Shown in pieces: positions 9,285-17,505 of a DNA stretch of 64,000 nucleotides; within the stretch, counting starts at the first letter, position 1, and each line of letters opens with the position of its first letter. Position numbers and translations under genes: made by a program. The DNA comes from Kribbella steppae. Its GTDB lineage: Bacteria > Actinomycetota > Actinomycetes > Propionibacteriales > Kribbellaceae. Under the pieces are notes generated by a model. It was not told where the DNA came from and made no database searches. It worked only from the letters and a program-made list of their open reading frames with translations. Where the stretch lies: contig NZ_SLWN01000003.1 in assembly GCF_004342025.1 (NCBI RefSeq), forward strand, positions 678,269-742,268, read 5' to 3'.

Positions 9285-9764
9285 ATGGTGTTCTTCGGTG
9301 GGTTGCTCGCGCTGATCGGGCTGGGCACGTTGGTGTTCCGGGACGCCGACGTGGTCGGGCTGCCGGCAGTCGGGACCGGAGTGGGCCTGCTGCTGGTCGG
9401 CGCGGCGCTGGCCGGGTTCGGTTGGGTACGGCGTACGCGGGTCAAGCGCCGGCGGCGGGAACGCGGCGAGCCTGAGCCGGTCGGGGACGTGTTCGAGCGT
9501 GCTCGTGCGTTACCGCGACTCCTGCGCGCCGCCCGGCGAGGGGACTATCCCGGGTTGCCCACGAGCCGGATGGCCCTGTGGGGACTGGCACTGGTGTACC
9601 TGGTGTCGCCGATCGATGTGCTGCCGGAGCTGCTGCCGATCATCGGGGTCGCCGACGATGCGGGAGTGGCGGTCTGGCTGCTCACGAGCGTGTCGACGGC
9701 TACCGGCCTCTACCTTCGCCACGAGCGTGATCAGTTGCCCGATCGAGAGCACAGGGCGAAATAG
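9285..9764 (+). CDS. DUF1232 (YkvA-like) membrane protein
   Basis: A 159-residue protein. Two closely spaced N-terminal membrane segments precede a basic region, then the DUF1232 signature (ALVYLVSPIDVLPELLPIIGVADDAGV) split around SPIDVLPE near residue 110. The function of the family is unknown. A TAGAGT box ends 6 nt before the ATG, which suggests a leaderless transcript. The last 65 bp overlap the 3' end of the leftward small gene at 9700. Confidence 0.8.
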   Translation: MVFFGGLLALIGLGTLVFRDADVVGLPAVGTGVGLLLVGAALAGFGWVRRTRVKRRRRERGEPEPVGDVFERARALPRLLRAARRGDYPGLPTSRMALWGLALVYLVSPIDVLPELLPIIGVADDAGVAVWLLTSVSTATGLYLRHERDQLPDREHRAK

Positions 9765-10017
9765 CCAGCCAGTCGGCCACGTCCGCAGCAGCCTCATCCG
9801 GATGGGTGTAGGCGAAGAGCTGCAGCGGGTCGCTCGGCGCGTGCGGGTGCTCCTGAGCGAGTCGGGTGGCAGCGGCCAGGAGTTGCTGGGCCGCTGCCAG
9901 AACAAGCTCGGCCTGCGGCACCGCATCTGCCGCGTTGTCCAGTGTCACGGCCGACCGGGCGAGGTCGGCCACCTCACAAGCCTGGTAGGCCATGGCGATC
10001 CGGTGACGATCGGTCAT
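9700..10017 (-). CDS. Small conserved-type protein coupled to TauE
   Basis: A 105-residue, mostly helical protein rich in Ala, Leu and Asp, beginning MTDRHRIAMAYQ. No family was recognised. Its ATG overlaps the stop of the upstream TauE-type gene (ATGA), the strongest evidence that it is real and coexpressed. Its 3' end runs 65 bp into the convergent DUF1232 gene, and the last ten residues look unstructured. Confidence 0.6.
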   Translation of the reverse strand: MTDRHRIAMAYQACEVADLARSAVTLDNAADAVPQAELVLAAAQQLLAAATRLAQEHPHAPSDPLQLFAYTHPDEAAADVADWLAISPCALDRATDHARGEGRGR

Positions 10018-10751
10018 ACGGCGGCTCGGACGAAGAAGAGGACGGTCATGGCGATCGCGGTGGTGAGGACCAGAGCACGCAGTACGGCGGCCGGCAGCCG
10101 CCTGACCAGGTGGGCACCGGCGTACCCGCCGACGACGGCACCGAGCAGGAGCGCGACCAACTCCCACGGTTGCCCCATGACGTCGGCGGCGAAGAGGAAG
10201 ATGACGCCGGCGGTGAGGTAGACGGCGGCGACCTGGATCACCCGCAACGGGTTGCCCTTGGCCGGGTCGAGTGACGTGGTCGCGGTCCAGAACGCGAGCA
10301 TCATCAGCCCGACCGCACCACCGAAGTAGCCGCCGTAGATCGACAGCATGAACTGGCCGGCCAGGATCACCGCCGGCCCGGGCGTGCCCAGCCGGATCGC
10401 CTTGGTGAGCCGCCGGCCGAACGCGAGCACGATCGTCGCGAACGCCAGCAACCACGGCACCGCCGCGTCGAAAGATGCCGACGGCAACCACAGCAGCAAC
10501 CCGGCGCCGAGCGCGCCGCCGACCACGCTGGCCAGCGTCAGACCGAGCGTCGACGGTTGCGGGAAGGCGTGGATCTCGCGCCGGTACACCCACGCGCTGG
10601 TCGCGTTACCGGGTAGCAGGGCAACGGTCGTGGTCGCATTCGCGGTGACCGGAGGCATGCCGCTGGCGACCAGCGCGGACAGTGCAACGAAGCTCCCGCC
10701 ACCGCCGACGGCGTTGAGGGCGCCGGCCGCGACACCGGCCAGGAGGATCAT
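10014..10751 (-). CDS. TauE/SafE family anion exporter
   Basis: About 245 residues with eight or so hydrophobic helices and the family's N-terminal Gly-rich half-motif (NAVGGGGSFVALSAL). Members export or import sulfite, sulfoacetate or related anions across the plasma membrane; the substrate cannot be told here. ATG 10751 has an AAGGG site 6 nt upstream and fits the family N-terminus; GTG 10790 would add 13 charged residues. It is divergent from a LysR regulator 89 bp away, which may control it, and coupled to the small gene downstream. Confidence 0.85.
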   Translation of the reverse strand: MILLAGVAAGALNAVGGGGSFVALSALVASGMPPVTANATTTVALLPGNATSAWVYRREIHAFPQPSTLGLTLASVVGGALGAGLLLWLPSASFDAAVPWLLAFATIVLAFGRRLTKAIRLGTPGPAVILAGQFMLSIYGGYFGGAVGLMMLAFWTATTSLDPAKGNPLRVIQVAAVYLTAGVIFLFAADVMGQPWELVALLLGAVVGGYAGAHLVRRLPAAVLRALVLTTAIAMTVLFFVRAAV

Positions 10752-10807
10752 CAGCACCCTTCGAGCATCACGGCTCGGCACCCGCTCCACAATGCGCGAT
10801 TCCCGTA

Positions 10808-10836
10808 GTCAGCCTAAGGCTGAGGCGTAGGCTGAC
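10808..10836. promoter_or_regulatory. Inverted repeat in the LysR/TauE divergent promoter
   Basis: Perfect 9-bp arms GTCAGCCTA and TAGGCTGAC are separated by 11 bp, with an inner palindrome AGCCTAAGGCT at 10811-10821. The right arm contains TAGGCT, a good -10 box that ends 7 nt before the GTG of the LysR gene. This is the expected place for LysR autoregulation and control of the divergent exporter gene. Confidence 0.6.
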
Positions 10837-10840
10837 CCTC

Positions 10841-11716
10841 GTGCGGTACGACTTGGACGACCTCCGGCTCTTCACTCAGATTGCGGCAGAACGCTCGATC
10901 ACCGGCGGCGCGCGGGTGATGCACTTGAGTCTGCCTTCGGCCAGCGCGCGGGTCAGGGCCCTCGAAGCGCAGGCCGGCGTACCTCTCCTGATCCGCGAAC
11001 GCCGCGGCGTCCGCCTCACCCCCGCGGGCGCAACACTGGCCCGGCACGCCCGCGAGGTCCTCGCCGAGACCACCCGCCTGGACAGCGCCGTCGCGTCGTA
11101 CGCCGTCTCCCGCACCGAACCCATCCGCCTGGTCGCCGGCGGTTCCGCGATGCACCAGCTCGTCCCCGCTGCGCTCGCCACCTTCCTGCGCGACCATCCC
11201 GAGTACGACGTGAACGTGAGCGAACGCCGCACGATCCGCAGCGTGCGGATCCTCGCCTCCGGTGAGGCCGATCTCGGCGTCATCCTCGACGACGAACCCA
11301 CCGACCTCCGGACCGAACCCCTCGCCGACGACTCGCTCGTCGTCATCGGCCAAGCCGGCGGCGTCCTGTCCGGCCGTACCTCGATCGCGTACGCCGAAGT
11401 CGCCGAACATCCCCTGGTCGGCCTCGACCGCGGCTCGCCCCTCACCCAGTGGATGGACGACCGCCTAGGCCCGCACGCCCCGGCTCCTCGCTATCGGACC
11501 GTCGTACCAACCCTGCACACGCTCATCACGCTGGCGACTGCGGGCGCCGGGCTCGCGATCGTTCCTCGCCGAGCCGTCGACGCCAACACCGCCGTGGAGA
11601 TCTGCCCACTCCAGGACGCCTGGTCCACCCGCGCCCACCTGCTCTGCTACTCCTCGAACGCCCCCGACTCGGCCCATCTGCTGGCCACCCACCTGCACGC
11701 GGCCGCTAGCTCTTGA
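10841..11716 (+). CDS. LysR-family transcriptional regulator
   Basis: A 291-residue protein starting at GTG. The N-terminal winged helix reads DLDDLRLFTQIAAERSITGGA followed by LPSASARVRALEAQAG, standard for LysR; the C-terminal 200 residues are the periplasmic-binding-like effector domain (LVAGGSAMHQLVP onward). Such regulators usually control the divergent gene, here the TauE-type exporter. Its last 11 bp overlap the 3' end of the convergent TetR gene. Confidence 0.92.
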   Translation: MRYDLDDLRLFTQIAAERSITGGARVMHLSLPSASARVRALEAQAGVPLLIRERRGVRLTPAGATLARHAREVLAETTRLDSAVASYAVSRTEPIRLVAGGSAMHQLVPAALATFLRDHPEYDVNVSERRTIRSVRILASGEADLGVILDDEPTDLRTEPLADDSLVVIGQAGGVLSGRTSIAYAEVAEHPLVGLDRGSPLTQWMDDRLGPHAPAPRYRTVVPTLHTLITLATAGAGLAIVPRRAVDANTAVEICPLQDAWSTRAHLLCYSSNAPDSAHLLATHLHAAASS

Positions 11717-12410
11717 GGCTGTTCCCGATGCCGTCCAGCAGGTAGCCCAACCCGAGGTCGAATACCTCGGCGGCATCGCGGTGCCGGCCGTCGTGGACCA
11801 TCTCGGACAGGATCGGGTAGTCGCCGGTGGCGAACATCCTCAGGATGTGCGGTGCCATCGACGCCTGCCATTCCCGCTGGTCGAGGCCGCTGGCCCGTTC
11901 GGCCCGCCGCTTGGCGACCTCGGTCCGGACGGCGCCGGTGAGGTAGACGGTCAGCACTTCGATCGTGCTCATCATCGTGTCGATGTCACTGAGGCCGGCG
12001 GCACGCAATGCGGCCAGCGAGGCCTCGCCGTGGGCGCAGGCCGCCGGGCCGAGGCGTGGGCGGCTGCCGAGCAGGTCGGCGAACCATTCGTGCCGCAAGG
12101 CGGCATCCCGGATGCCATGAGCGAAGGAGCGCGCGACCTCGCGCCAGCTCGAGCCGGTGGGCCTCGGGATCTCGTCGTACACGGCGTCGACCATGAGGTC
12201 GAGCAGCTCGTCCTTGGTGTCGATGTAGCGGTAGAGCCGCATCGGCCCGGCGTCGAGCACCGCCGCGACCTTGCGCAGTGACACGGCCTCGATGCCTTCG
12301 GCGTCGGCCAGCGTGACTGCGGCGCGAACGATCCGCTCCCGGCTCAACGGACTGAGCGCGCGCCGCTCGGGCGGCTCGGGTCGCTCCCAGACTGACGGAC
12401 TGTCTGTCAC
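11706..12410 (-). CDS. TetR-family repressor of the adjacent monooxygenase gene
   Basis: A 234-residue protein. The N-terminal HTH spans about residues 22-70 (RERIVRAAVTLADAEG, VSLRKVAAVLDAGPMRLYRYIDTKDELLD), followed by a TetR_C-type ligand domain of about 150 residues. GTG 12410 has GGAGGTG upstream and begins at a plausible N-terminus; a longer in-frame extension runs antisense through the monooxygenase gene and was rejected. It is divergent from a TetX-like monooxygenase with TATAC-type palindromes between them, the classic layout of a TetR-repressed detoxification gene. Confidence 0.9.
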   Translation of the reverse strand: MTDSPSVWERPEPPERRALSPLSRERIVRAAVTLADAEGIEAVSLRKVAAVLDAGPMRLYRYIDTKDELLDLMVDAVYDEIPRPTGSSWREVARSFAHGIRDAALRHEWFADLLGSRPRLGPAACAHGEASLAALRAAGLSDIDTMMSTIEVLTVYLTGAVRTEVAKRRAERASGLDQREWQASMAPHILRMFATGDYPILSEMVHDGRHRDAAEVFDLGLGYLLDGIGNSLKS

Positions 12411-12426
12411 GGCACACCTCCGATCC

Positions 12427-12478
12427 GGACAATACACTGCCTTGATCGATACAGTGTATCGTCCGAATACAGCGTATC
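12427..12478. promoter_or_regulatory. TetR operators between repressor and monooxygenase
   Basis: The 82-bp divergent spacer holds a perfect 13-bp palindrome GATACAGTGTATC at 12448-12460, a second near-palindrome ATACAGCGTAT at 12467-12477 and a half-similar ATACACTG near 12431. The two full sites are centred 18 bp apart, suited to two TetR dimers controlling both promoters. Confidence 0.75.
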
Positions 12479-12492
12479 GAGAGGAGTCCATC

Positions 12493-13587
12493 ATGATCGC
12501 GATCATCGGCGGCGGCCCCGGCGGCCTCACCCTTGCGCGGGTCCTGCACGTCCACGGCATCGATGCCGTCGTCTACGAGCGCGACACCTCGCGCGCCACC
12601 CGACCGCAGGGCGGCATGCTCGACCTGCACGCCGACACCGGGCAGGTCGCGCTCCGCGCGGCAGGGCTCGAACGGCAGTTCCTCGCCGCTGCCCGCCGCG
12701 AGGGTCAGGACCAGCGGATGCTGGACCACACCGGCACGTTGCTGCTCCAGCAGGACACCCCGGACGACGCGCCCATGGACCGCCCGGAGATCGACCGCGC
12801 CGATCTGCGAGACCTCCTGCTCGACTCACTGCCGGCCGGCGCGGTCAGCTGGGACCGGGCCTTCAGCCACGCCGAGCCACGGCCCGGTGGCGGGTACGTC
12901 GTCCATTTCTCCGACGGCTCCATCGCCGAGTGTGACCTGCTCGTCGGCGCCGACGGTGCGAACTCCCGGGTTCGTCCGCTGCTCACCGATGCCCAACCGG
13001 TGTTCGCCGGCACCACCTCGATCCAGAGCGCCATTCACGACGTCGATCGCACCCAGCCCGAGCTGGCAGCGATGGTTGGCCGTGGCAACTACTGGGTGTT
13101 CGGACCCGACCTGATCCTGTCCGCGCAGCGCAACGGCGACGGCACCATCCGGGTCGGTATCTTGCTGCCGGGCACACCCGACCTCGACCGGACGCCGGTC
13201 AGCGAGCTGCTCGACGGATGGGCGCCTCAGTTCCGGCGTCTGCAGGCCGCGTGTGACGAGCCGTTCGTCGTCCGCCCGATCGCTGTGCTGCCGATCGGCC
13301 TGACCTGGCCGCGCCGCTCCGGTGTCACCCTCCTCGGCGACGCCGCACACCTGATGCCGCCGGTCGGAGAGGGTGCGAACGCGGCCATGCTGGACGCGGC
13401 CGAGCTCGCCCTCGCCATCGCCGCACATCCAAGCGACCTAGAGGCCGCGCTCGCGGCCTACGAGCCGGCGATGCAGGCACGCGCGACTGAGACTGCCAAG
13501 AGATCGGCGGCGGTGATGGACATGATGTCGGGACCGGACGCCGCGCAGAAGGTACTGCGGTTCTTCCAGCCTGAGCTGGTCGACTAG
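12493..13587 (+). CDS. FAD-dependent monooxygenase, TetX-like
   Basis: A 364-residue flavoprotein aromatic/tetracycline-type hydroxylase. The FAD Rossmann motif opens the protein (IAIIGGGPGGLTLAR), DLLVGADGANSRVR is the DG motif, and GVTLLGDAAHLMPPVGEGAN is the GD motif. GAGGAG precedes ATG 12493; longer in-frame starts run into the TetR gene. Family members hydroxylate aromatic compounds or inactivate tetracyclines with NADPH and O2. The divergent TetR gene suggests induction by a small aromatic substrate. Actual drug resistance is not shown by sequence. Confidence 0.9.
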   Translation: MIAIIGGGPGGLTLARVLHVHGIDAVVYERDTSRATRPQGGMLDLHADTGQVALRAAGLERQFLAAARREGQDQRMLDHTGTLLLQQDTPDDAPMDRPEIDRADLRDLLLDSLPAGAVSWDRAFSHAEPRPGGGYVVHFSDGSIAECDLLVGADGANSRVRPLLTDAQPVFAGTTSIQSAIHDVDRTQPELAAMVGRGNYWVFGPDLILSAQRNGDGTIRVGILLPGTPDLDRTPVSELLDGWAPQFRRLQAACDEPFVVRPIAVLPIGLTWPRRSGVTLLGDAAHLMPPVGEGANAAMLDAAELALAIAAHPSDLEAALAAYEPAMQARATETAKRSAAVMDMMSGPDAAQKVLRFFQPELVD

Positions 13588-13596
13588 CTTTCAGGT

Positions 13597-14082
13597 ATGA
13601 CTGCGGACGAGGCCATTCCCCTGCAGGCGTTCAGCGCGCTGCTCCACAGCGACAACGTCGCCACTGTCTGCAGAGCGCTGAACATGTACCAGGTGGCTGC
13701 GTCGTACACGCGGTTGTCCGGTGGGAATCCGTTGGAGCCGCTTGGCGGTGAGGTCCGGCAGGTGGCGCGGGACGTGTTGTCGCGGCCGCCGGTGGCCGGT
13801 GATTCGGAGATGCGGGCGGCGTTCGATCATCTGAGTGCGCTCAACGTGCTGACGAGTCTTGCCCAGGCCGAGGATGCGGGGTTGATCGCGGAGGTGCTCG
13901 AGGGTACGAGTGACGCGGACGTGCGTGCCACGGCTCTGCTTGCGGCGGCCGCCGTACCTGCTGATGGTGTGCCGGACGCGCGGTTGCTGGGTGCCCTTGA
14001 AGCGATGGCGCTGGACGAGACGCTCGAGGAGCGGGATCGGGCCCGGGCGCATGCTGTGCGCGAAAAGCTGACGGGGTCCTAG
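13597..14082 (+). CDS. Helical protein of unknown function
   Basis: A 161-residue soluble protein made of predicted helices with HEAT-like spacing in the second half (ADVRATALLAAAAV, LLGALEAMALDE). No family recognised and no membrane segment. TAGCTT ends 6 nt before the ATG, overlapping the stop codon of the monooxygenase gene, so it may have its own leaderless promoter. It lies 23 bp before aminopeptidase N. Confidence 0.7.
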   Translation: MTADEAIPLQAFSALLHSDNVATVCRALNMYQVAASYTRLSGGNPLEPLGGEVRQVARDVLSRPPVAGDSEMRAAFDHLSALNVLTSLAQAEDAGLIAEVLEGTSDADVRATALLAAAAVPADGVPDARLLGALEAMALDETLEERDRARAHAVREKLTGS

Positions 14083-14105
14083 GGCGGCTCGGATAGCGTG
14101 CAGAC

Positions 14106-16547
14106 ATGCGCGCGTTGACAGTGGAAGAGGCCCGGCGACGGGCGGCAGACCTTGTAGTCCGGTCGTACCGGGTCGACTTCGATCTGACCGGCTCGGGCGA
14201 CACGTTCGTCACGACCAGCCGGATCCGGTTCGGGGCGACGAGTGACTCGACCTGGGTGGACGTGAAGCCCGAGCGGCTGCTCGCGGTCGAGCTGAACGGT
14301 GCCGCGCTGGACGTCGACCTGCTGGCCGAGGGCAGGTTTCCGCTGACCGGGCTGCAGGCCGAGAACGAGGTCGTGGTGACCGCGGAGCTGAAGTACTCCG
14401 TGGACGGCGAGGGACTGGTGCGATCGGTCGACGCGGCCGATGGACGCGTCTACACCTACGGGATGTCGTCGCTCGAGTCGGCGCCCCGCTACTTCCCGTG
14501 TTTCGATCAGCCGGACCTCAAAGCGCCGTACACGGTGACGGTGAAGTGCCCCGAGGACTGGGTGGTGCTGGGCAACGGTGCCGCGACCCAGGTCGGGCCG
14601 GGGGAATGGGAGCTGGCCGAGACGAAGCCGTTGGCTTCGTACTTCGTCACGATCGTCGCCGGCCCGTATCACCTGATCAGGAGCGAGTACGACGGGATCC
14701 CGCTCGGACTGGCTTGCCGGCAATCGCTGAAGGAGCACCTGGAGCGGGACGCCGACGACCTGTTTCGCACCACCAGGCAGGCGTTTGACGAATACCACCG
14801 GATGTTCCGGCAGCGGTACCCGTTCGGTGAGTACTGGCAGGCGTTCGTACCGGACTTCAATCTCGGCGCGATGGAGAACCCGGGCTGCGTGACGTTCGCG
14901 GACCATCTGGTCTTCCGCAGCAAGGTGACCGAGGCGGAGCGCAGTACGCGGGCCCGGATCATTGTGCACGAGATGGCGCACATGTGGTTCGGCGACCTGG
15001 TCACCATGAAGTGGTGGAACGACATGTGGCTGAACGAGTCGTTCGCCGAGTACATGGCCCATCGGGTGTCCGAGGATGCGACGGACTACCAGGGCAACTG
15101 GACCGACTTCGCCTTCGTCCGCCGGTGGTGGGGACTGCAGACGGACCAGAGCAGCTCGACCCACCCGGTCGCGCCGGACAGCCTGAAGGACGCGCGCCAG
15201 TCGCTCGACGACTTCGACGGGATCTCGTACGCCAAGGGCGCCGCGGTGCTCAAGCAACTCGCGAAGTACCTCGGTGACGACGTGTTCCTGAAGGGCGTCA
15301 ACGCGCACCTCGAGTCGCATGAGTACGGCAACGCCGACCTGCACGAGTTCATCGCCAAACTGACCGAGGCCGGCGCCCAGGACCTGGGCAACTGGTCCGA
15401 GCAGTGGCTGCGGACGTCCGGCCTGGACACGATCACGGCCGAGCGCACCCCGGCCGGCATCGTCCTGCACCGCACCAGCCCGGACGCATCCCGCCGGCCG
15501 CACAAACTCAGTGTTCGCGGGTACGACGCCGACGGCACCGGCGAAACCGTCGACGTCATGCTCGACGGCGACTTCGTGGAAGTTGCCCTCAGCAATGACC
15601 TCGCGGTGATCGTGCCGGATGCGGACGACGACACCTGGGCGAAGATCCGGCTCGACGCCACCAGCCTGGAGAACCTCCCGGCCGTCCTGCCGACGATCGC
15701 CGACGGCACCGCCCGCGCGGTGATCTGGAACTCGATCCGCGACGCCACCGCACACGCCGAGCTCGATCCGCGCCAGGCGCTCGAACTCGTCGTCACCGCG
15801 ATCCAGCACGAGGACAGCGATATCGCGGTCGGCTCGCTGGTCCGCTGGCTGGAGGAGCGGGTGCTCGGTGGCTACCTCCCGTACGACGAGTCGCGCGGCG
15901 CCGTCGCCGATGCCTTGGGCAACAAGCTGGCGACCACGGAGCCGGGCAGCAGCCTGCAGCTGGCGACCGTGCGCGGCTTCATCGCGACCACGTCAGACGC
16001 TGAGCTCTTGAAGGCCTGGCTCAGCGGCGACAGGACGCCTGACGGCCTGGAGATCGACGCGGATCTGCGGTGGTCCCTGGTCCTGCGGCTCGTCCGGCTG
16101 AATGCGTTCGGCGCGGCGGAGATCGACGCCGAGCTGGCCCGGGACACGTCGACCGAGGGCGTCAACCACGCCGCCCGCTGCCGGTCGGCGCTGGCGGATG
16201 GCAAGGAAGCCGCCTGGACCCGGATCATGACGGATCCGACCGTCGGCGTGAAGGAACTGCTCGCTGCGGCCGAGGGGTTCTGGCATCCTGGTCAGGCCGC
16301 GGTCACCGCGCCGTACGTCGAGCGCTTCTTCACCGACATCCACCGGACGGCCGAGATCAGGGCCGGCATGGTGGTGGCGCTCACCGTGCAACGAATCGTG
16401 CCGGAGTTCGTGATCGAGCCGGAGTTGCTGGCCCGGGCCGCGGCGATGGTCGCGGACGAGACCGTTGCCCCGAGCATCCGCCGGCAGACGGCGAACTTCG
16501 CCGACAACCTGCGGAAGGCAGTCGCGGTACGTCGCACTTTCCTCTAG
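14106..16547 (+). CDS. pepN: Aminopeptidase N, M1 family
   Basis: An 813-residue cytosolic zinc aminopeptidase of the actinobacterial PepN type, which removes N-terminal residues from peptides. The exopeptidase motif GAMEN lies shortly before the zinc site HEMAH (His288, Glu289, His292) with the third ligand Glu311 in NESFAEY, giving the M1 spacing HEXXH-x18-E. The C-terminal ERAP-like helical domain is present (about residues 510-800). A TAGCGT box 6 nt before the ATG suggests a leaderless mRNA. Confidence 0.95.
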   Translation: MRALTVEEARRRAADLVVRSYRVDFDLTGSGDTFVTTSRIRFGATSDSTWVDVKPERLLAVELNGAALDVDLLAEGRFPLTGLQAENEVVVTAELKYSVDGEGLVRSVDAADGRVYTYGMSSLESAPRYFPCFDQPDLKAPYTVTVKCPEDWVVLGNGAATQVGPGEWELAETKPLASYFVTIVAGPYHLIRSEYDGIPLGLACRQSLKEHLERDADDLFRTTRQAFDEYHRMFRQRYPFGEYWQAFVPDFNLGAMENPGCVTFADHLVFRSKVTEAERSTRARIIVHEMAHMWFGDLVTMKWWNDMWLNESFAEYMAHRVSEDATDYQGNWTDFAFVRRWWGLQTDQSSSTHPVAPDSLKDARQSLDDFDGISYAKGAAVLKQLAKYLGDDVFLKGVNAHLESHEYGNADLHEFIAKLTEAGAQDLGNWSEQWLRTSGLDTITAERTPAGIVLHRTSPDASRRPHKLSVRGYDADGTGETVDVMLDGDFVEVALSNDLAVIVPDADDDTWAKIRLDATSLENLPAVLPTIADGTARAVIWNSIRDATAHAELDPRQALELVVTAIQHEDSDIAVGSLVRWLEERVLGGYLPYDESRGAVADALGNKLATTEPGSSLQLATVRGFIATTSDAELLKAWLSGDRTPDGLEIDADLRWSLVLRLVRLNAFGAAEIDAELARDTSTEGVNHAARCRSALADGKEAAWTRIMTDPTVGVKELLAAAEGFWHPGQAAVTAPYVERFFTDIHRTAEIRAGMVVALTVQRIVPEFVIEPELLARAAAMVADETVAPSIRRQTANFADNLRKAVAVRRTFL

Positions 16548-16590
16548 CCTGATTACGCAGAGTGTCGCTCCGAGTTCGAGGAGTCACCGA

Positions 16591-16914
16591 ATGCGGCTGG
16601 TCAGAGTTGTGCTGGTCCTCGGACTAATCGCACTCGGGACGACTGCGGCCGCCGTACCGAGGGATCCGGTGGCCGAGGTGCTGGCGCGGTTGGACCGGGT
16701 CGCCGGGCTGCGGATCGAGAGCGGGAAGCTGATCAACGGCAAACCGTTCTTCGTGCTCTGGTTGCGGCAGCCGGTGGATCAGCACCGCCCGGACGGCGAG
16801 CAGTTCGAGCAGCGAATCACCTTGTGGCACAAGGGTTTCGACCGGCCGACAATGCTGCGAAGATCCTGCAGACGTGGCTCGGCGTCCCGGTCGATACGAC
16901 GATCGGGGCGCTAG
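16591..16914 (+). pseudogene. Remnant of an S37 prolyl tri/tetrapeptidyl aminopeptidase gene
   Basis: The first 75 or so residues after ATG 16591 hold a signal peptide and the S37 N-terminal pattern (KPFFVLWLRQPVDQHRP, FEQRITLWHKGFDRPTM), which in Streptomyces homologues begins proteins of about 450-500 residues. After FDRP the frame becomes a basic tail and stops. In another frame the bases that follow read NAAKILQTWLGVPVD, which could be a displaced C-terminal remnant. The catalytic core is absent, so an internal deletion is the likely cause. The 3' end overlaps the convergent sigma gene by 4 bp. Confidence 0.6.
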
Positions 16915-17450
16915 TGGACCGTCAGCCGCTCGGCCACGGCCTTCCGGGCCTGGTGGATGCGGGCCTTGACCGTCCCTAGCGGGACGTCGAGTTCGGTCGC
17001 GATCTCGGCGTACGTCATCGCGCCGAGGTCCCGGAGAACAAGCGGCTGAACCAGTTGGGGATGGCTGGATTCCAGGTTCTCGAGGGCTTCCAGCAGATCG
17101 AGCCGGGAACCGGCGATCACTGACGTGGTGCGCGGATCGATGGCCTCCGGCATCACCTCGGCGGACTGTTCGACCTGGCGCCGCTTGAGTGAACGGTAGG
17201 TCTGCCGGGCCTGGTTGGTGGCGACGATCGTCACCCAGCCGGCGAAGCTGCCGGTGCCCTTGAAGGTGTGGATCTTGTTCGCCACCTGGAGCAGGGTGTC
17301 CTGGACCGCCTCCTCGGCATCCTCGCGGTACGGCAGGAACCTGGCCACCCGCCGCTGCACCTGCGGACGGATCGCCTGCAGGAGCTCGGGCACGACCGAT
17401 TGATCCCCCGCCGCGGCCCGGGCCGCGAGTTCCTCCAACTCCTCGTTCAT
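16911..17450 (-). CDS. ECF-type sigma-70 family RNA polymerase sigma factor
   Basis: A 179-residue sigma factor. Region 2 spans about 25-95 (DAEEAVQDTLLQVANKIHTF, FAGWVTIVATNQA) and region 4 about 125-175 (LRDLGAMTYAEIATELDVPLGTVKARIHQAR). The start at ATG 17450 follows a GGGGGAG stretch; the longer in-frame extension is antisense to the kinase gene. Only 55 bp separate it from the divergent Ser/Thr kinase gene, which suggests phosphorylation-linked control; no anti-sigma gene is visible. Confidence 0.9.
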   Translation of the reverse strand: MNEELEELAARAAAGDQSVVPELLQAIRPQVQRRVARFLPYREDAEEAVQDTLLQVANKIHTFKGTGSFAGWVTIVATNQARQTYRSLKRRQVEQSAEVMPEAIDPRTTSVIAGSRLDLLEALENLESSHPQLVQPLVLRDLGAMTYAEIATELDVPLGTVKARIHQARKAVAERLTVH

Positions 17451-17505
17451 GCTCCCCCAGAGTGGTGTTCGCCTGACAGCTCGGCTGTGGTCGACAATAG
17501 CCCGG

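Noticed and set aside
12493..13587. Labelling the monooxygenase as a tetracycline resistance determinant
   Set aside because: Many TetX-like flavoproteins in soil actinomycetes act on other aromatics; sequence alone does not establish drug inactivation.
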